DNA from: Gemmataceae bacterium
GTDB lineage: Bacteria > Planctomycetota > Planctomycetia > Gemmatales > Gemmataceae
Length of the DNA stretch: 7,360 nt
Assembly: GCA_947474875.1 (NCBI GenBank)
Contig: CANJKY010000167.1
Coordinates: forward strand, 1-7,360
Direction: 5' to 3'
The translations under genes and the position numbers were made by a program. Positions 5,227-7,360 of this stretch are shown piece after piece (position 1 is the first letter of the stretch; the number at the start of each line of letters is the position of its first letter). The notes beneath the pieces were generated by a model that was not told the DNA's origin, searched no databases, and worked only from the letters and a program-made list of their open reading frames with translations.

Positions 5227-6546
5227 ATGCGGATCGTGAGCGTCACCGCCGGGGCGGGCGGCATGTTCTGCGGCAGTTGCATGCGGGACAACACCCTCGC
5301 CGCCGCCCTCGTCGCCCTCGGCCACGACGCCCTGCTGGTGCCCACCTACACCCCGCTCACCACCGACGAGACCAGCGTGGCCGCCCCCCGCGTGTTCCTC
5401 GGCGGGGTGAACGTGTACCTGCAACAGCACGCCTGGCTGTTCCGCCACGCCCCGAGGTTCGTCGACGCCCTGCTCAACGGCAACCGCCTGCTCCGCTGGG
5501 CCGGGAAGTTCGTCGGCAAGACGGACTACTCGAAGATGGGCGGGCTGACGGTCTCCATGCTGCAGGGCACGCACGGCAAGCAGGCGAAAGAGGTCGGGAA
5601 GCTGGTGGACTGGCTGAAGGCGGACGTCCGGCCGCAGGTGGTGCTGATGACCAACGCCCTGTTGTCCGGGTGCGTGCCGGCCATCCGCCGCGAGCTCGGC
5701 GTGCCCGTCCTCACCACCCTGCAAGGGGATGACGTGTTCTTGGACGAACTGCCCGAGCGGGACCGCCGGGCGTGCATCGAGTTGATCCGGGCGAACGACG
5801 AGTCCACCGCCGCGTACCTGGTCACCAGCCGGAATTACGGCGAGTACATGAGCCGGTACCTGGGCATCGACCACGGTAAGATGCATGTGGTGCTGCCGGG
5901 CATCAACACCAGGGGACACGCCGGGCCGACCCCCCGGCCGGCCGACCGCCCGCCGACCGTCGGGTTCTTCTCCCGGTTCGCACCGGAAAAGGGATTCCAC
6001 AACCTGGTTGAGGCGTACATCCGGCTGAGACGGGTGCCCGGCATGCCGGTGGTGAAGTTGCGGGTAGGCGGGTGGCTCGGGGAGAAGTACCGGGCCTACT
6101 TCGACGAGAACGTGCGGCGGTTGGTGGACGCCGGGCTGGCGGGCGATTTGGAGCACGTCGTGTGCCCGGACCTGCCGAGCAAGGTGCGGTTCTTCCAGTC
6201 GATCGACGTGCTGAGCGTGCCGACCGCGTTCCGCGAGCCGAAGGGGCTGTACGTGCTGGAGGCGTGGGCGAACGGGGTGCCGGTGGTACAGCCGAACGTC
6301 GGGTCATTCCCGGAGTTGGTGGAACGAACCGGCGGCGGGCTGCTGTTCGAGCAGAACAACGCGGGCGATCTGACGGCCGCGCTGCGGGAACTGCTGACCG
6401 ACCTGCCCCGCGCCGCCGACCTCGGCCGCAAAGGCTACGTCGGGCTGACGCAAACCCTCACCGCGCGGCACATGGCCGAGGCGACGCTGAATATCCTGAA
6501 TCGGTACGTCTCCCCGGCCGAGCGGCTGGAGCCGACCGCTGTGTGA
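5227..6546 (+). CDS. GT4-family glycosyltransferase with amino-terminal CGSC motif
   Basis: The 439-residue product is a GT-B fold retaining glycosyltransferase, expected to move a sugar from a nucleotide sugar onto a lipid, polysaccharide or other acceptor at the cytoplasmic membrane face. Seen: an amino Rossmann start with a glycine loop (MRIVSVTAGAGGMFCGSCMRDN, C15 and C18), then TLQGDDVFLDELPE at 164-177, the donor-phosphate basic pair R250 and K255 in FSRFAPEKGF, and the EX7E motif E337-E345 in REPKGLYVLEAWANGVPVV. NVGSFPELVE (357-366) completes the donor site. Length is normal. The GGMFCGSCxRDN beginning is, as I recall it, a recurring form in planctomycete GT4 proteins; the role of the two cysteines is unknown to me. 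It heads a + strand series with a thioesterase (54 bases later) and a LolD-like ATPase, and is divergent from an LpxH-like gene. An envelope glycolipid or exopolysaccharide role is inferred from context. Confidence 0.9.
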   Translation: MRIVSVTAGAGGMFCGSCMRDNTLAAALVALGHDALLVPTYTPLTTDETSVAAPRVFLGGVNVYLQQHAWLFRHAPRFVDALLNGNRLLRWAGKFVGKTDYSKMGGLTVSMLQGTHGKQAKEVGKLVDWLKADVRPQVVLMTNALLSGCVPAIRRELGVPVLTTLQGDDVFLDELPERDRRACIELIRANDESTAAYLVTSRNYGEYMSRYLGIDHGKMHVVLPGINTRGHAGPTPRPADRPPTVGFFSRFAPEKGFHNLVEAYIRLRRVPGMPVVKLRVGGWLGEKYRAYFDENVRRLVDAGLAGDLEHVVCPDLPSKVRFFQSIDVLSVPTAFREPKGLYVLEAWANGVPVVQPNVGSFPELVERTGGGLLFEQNNAGDLTAALRELLTDLPRAADLGRKGYVGLTQTLTARHMAEATLNILNRYVSPAERLEPTAV

Positions 6547-6563
6547 CTGAATCTGGCTTTCTA

Positions 6564-6581
6564 CTTGTTCCTTGTTCCTTG
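6564..6581 (+). repeat. Short tandem repeat of a 7-base unit (CTTGTTC)
   Basis: CTTGTTC occurs at 6564-6570 and 6571-6577, with a partial third unit CTTG at 6578-6581. It fills much of the 54-base gap between the GT4 stop and the thioesterase start. The gap is pyrimidine-rich and has no ribosome binding site. Copy number could vary by slippage and would shift spacing by 7 bases. Confidence 0.6.
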
Positions 6582-6600
6582 CCACATGTACCTTCCCGCC

Positions 6601-7005
6601 ATGCCGTCCACCACCACCCGCCGCGTCGAGTTCGGCGACACCGACATGGCCGGGATCATGCACTTCTCGAACTTCTTCAAGTTCATGGAAGTGGCCGAAA
6701 CCGACTTCCTGCACGCCCGCGGGCTGAGCGTGACGTGGACCGACGGCGGGGTGCGGTACGGGTTCCCGCGGGTGAGCGTGGGGTGCGACTTCGCCAAGCC
6801 CGCCCGGTTCGAGGACTTGCTCACCGTCGGTGTGACGGTCGAGAAGGTCGGCAAGAAGTCGGTGAGCTACCGGTTCGACTTCACCCGCGGGGCCGAGCCG
6901 ATCGCCACCGGCCGCATGACCGCCGTGTACTGCCGGGCGGCCGGGCACGGGCAGATCGAGGCCCTGGACATCCCGGACGACCTCCGCACGAAGTTGGAGA
7001 GCTGA
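6601..7005 (+). CDS. Acyl-CoA thioesterase, hotdog fold (4HBT/YbgC-like)
   Basis: The 134-residue product hydrolyses an acyl-CoA or related thioester. The amino segment RRVEFGDTDMAGIMHFSNFFKFME (7-30) carries the 4-hydroxybenzoyl-CoA thioesterase signature. D15 aligns with the catalytic Asp17 of the Pseudomonas enzyme (FGDCDPAGIV). The rest (VGCDFAKPARFEDLLTVGVTVEKVGKKSVSYRFDF at 60-94) is the usual central strand region of the hotdog fold. The length is typical. YbgC-type members in proteobacteria act on short-chain or phospholipid-related acyl-CoA near the Tol-Pal system, but no tol gene is seen here. ATG 6601 is chosen because the fold begins six residues later. ATG 6586 would add five residues and cannot be excluded. 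Neither has a ribosome binding site. It lies between the GT4 gene and the ATPase gene, whose start is 2 bases after this stop. Substrate unknown. Confidence 0.86.
   Translation: MPSTTTRRVEFGDTDMAGIMHFSNFFKFMEVAETDFLHARGLSVTWTDGGVRYGFPRVSVGCDFAKPARFEDLLTVGVTVEKVGKKSVSYRFDFTRGAEPIATGRMTAVYCRAAGHGQIEALDIPDDLRTKLES
6996..7001 (+). promoter_or_regulatory. Ribosome binding site for the TTG-started ATPase gene
   Basis: GGAGAG sits 6 bases before TTG 7008 and is formed by the last codons of the thioesterase gene. It supports the TTG as a true start and suggests that translation of the ATPase is coupled to that of the thioesterase. Confidence 0.7.
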
Positions 7006-7007
7006 AC

Positions 7008-7360
7008 TTGTCCCTCGTCGTTACGGACGTTCGCAAAGAGTATCCTACCCGGTCCGGCCCGCTACCGGTGCTCGGCGGGGTGTCGCTGTCGCTGAACCGT
7101 GGCGAGAGTGCTGCTGTGATGGGGCCGTCGGGTTCCGGCAAAAGCACCCTGCTGCACATCCTCGGCACGCTCGACCGCCCGACCGCCGGCACGGTGAAGC
7201 TGGACGACGCCGACCCGTTCGCCCTGAGCGAGAACGACCTGGCCGCGTTCCGCAACCGGCGGATCGGGTTCGTGTTCCAGGATCACCACCTGCTGCCGCA
7301 GGTGACGGTACTCGAAAACGTCCTCATCCCGACGCTAGTGAACCGGGAGGTGAAACGGAC
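7008..7360 (+). CDS. lolD: LolD-like ABC transporter ATPase, cut by the window end
   Basis: The visible 117 residues are the amino half of an ABC nucleotide-binding subunit that powers a membrane transporter from the cytoplasmic side. Seen: VRKEYPTRSGPLPVLGGVSLSL (8-29) with the A-loop Tyr at position 12, Walker A GPSGSGKST at 39-47, ILGTLDRPTAGTV (51-63), and the Q-loop VFQDHHLLPQVTVLENV at 89-105. The FQ-x-HHLLP-x-x-T-x-LENV form is that of LolD, the ATPase of the LolCDE lipoprotein release complex; the related MacB/FtsE types usually differ here. The signature motif, Walker B and H-loop lie beyond the window. The gene starts with TTG, supported by GGAGAG 6 bases upstream and by homology beginning immediately. 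It follows the thioesterase stop by 2 bases. A LolC/E-type permease is expected next. The symbol is by family resemblance only; another small-molecule exporter ATPase is possible. Confidence 0.85.
   Translation, partial: MSLVVTDVRKEYPTRSGPLPVLGGVSLSLNRGESAAVMGPSGSGKSTLLHILGTLDRPTAGTVKLDDADPFALSENDLAAFRNRRIGFVFQDHHLLPQVTVLENVLIPTLVNREVKR

Noticed and set aside
5161..6156. Minus-strand open frame (331 codons) opposite the GT4 gene
   Set aside because: It is low-complexity, His-, Gly- and Val-rich sequence antisense to a clear GT4 glycosyltransferase with intact motifs.

Overview
The window is GC-rich with strongly G/C-ending codons. Its protein set is a helix-turn-helix/receiver hybrid regulator, a GT4 glycosyltransferase with a GAGGMFCGSC amino end, an LpxH-like phosphoesterase and a LolD-like ATPase. 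This points to a Gram-negative-type chromosome, most probably a planctomycete of the Gemmata group. That assignment rests on protein style alone, not on a marker gene. I see no mobile element, CRISPR array, rRNA or tRNA.

Left part (1-2014): a flavin reductase-like FMN protein (+) meets, tail to tail and 8 bases apart, a 63-residue single-span membrane protein (-). A GNAT acetyltransferase (+) follows. Next is a 498-base stretch with no credible gene, which holds several inverted repeats and a run of C-tracts with G-quadruplex potential on the minus strand.

Middle (2015-4269): a MerR/excisionase-type HTH fused to a degenerate receiver domain ends in a nested hairpin terminator. An MFS permease of the anion:cation symporter type follows. 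Between its stop and the convergent phosphoesterase gene lies a perfect 22-bp inverted repeat, the most conspicuous non-coding element in the window. Beside it is a terminator-like hairpin serving the minus-strand gene.

Right part (4270-7360): an LpxH-like metallophosphoesterase (-) is divergent from a + strand series of a GT4 glycosyltransferase, a hotdog-fold acyl-CoA thioesterase and a LolD-like ABC ATPase cut by the window end. The last two genes are 2 bases apart, and the ATPase uses a TTG start with a strong ribosome binding site inside the thioesterase gene. The grouping suggests envelope, lipid or lipoprotein work, but the shared pathway is inferred from context only.

I found no clear new defence or mobile system. 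The best leads are the 62-base palindrome, the pseudo-receiver regulator and its structured upstream region, and the small membrane protein.
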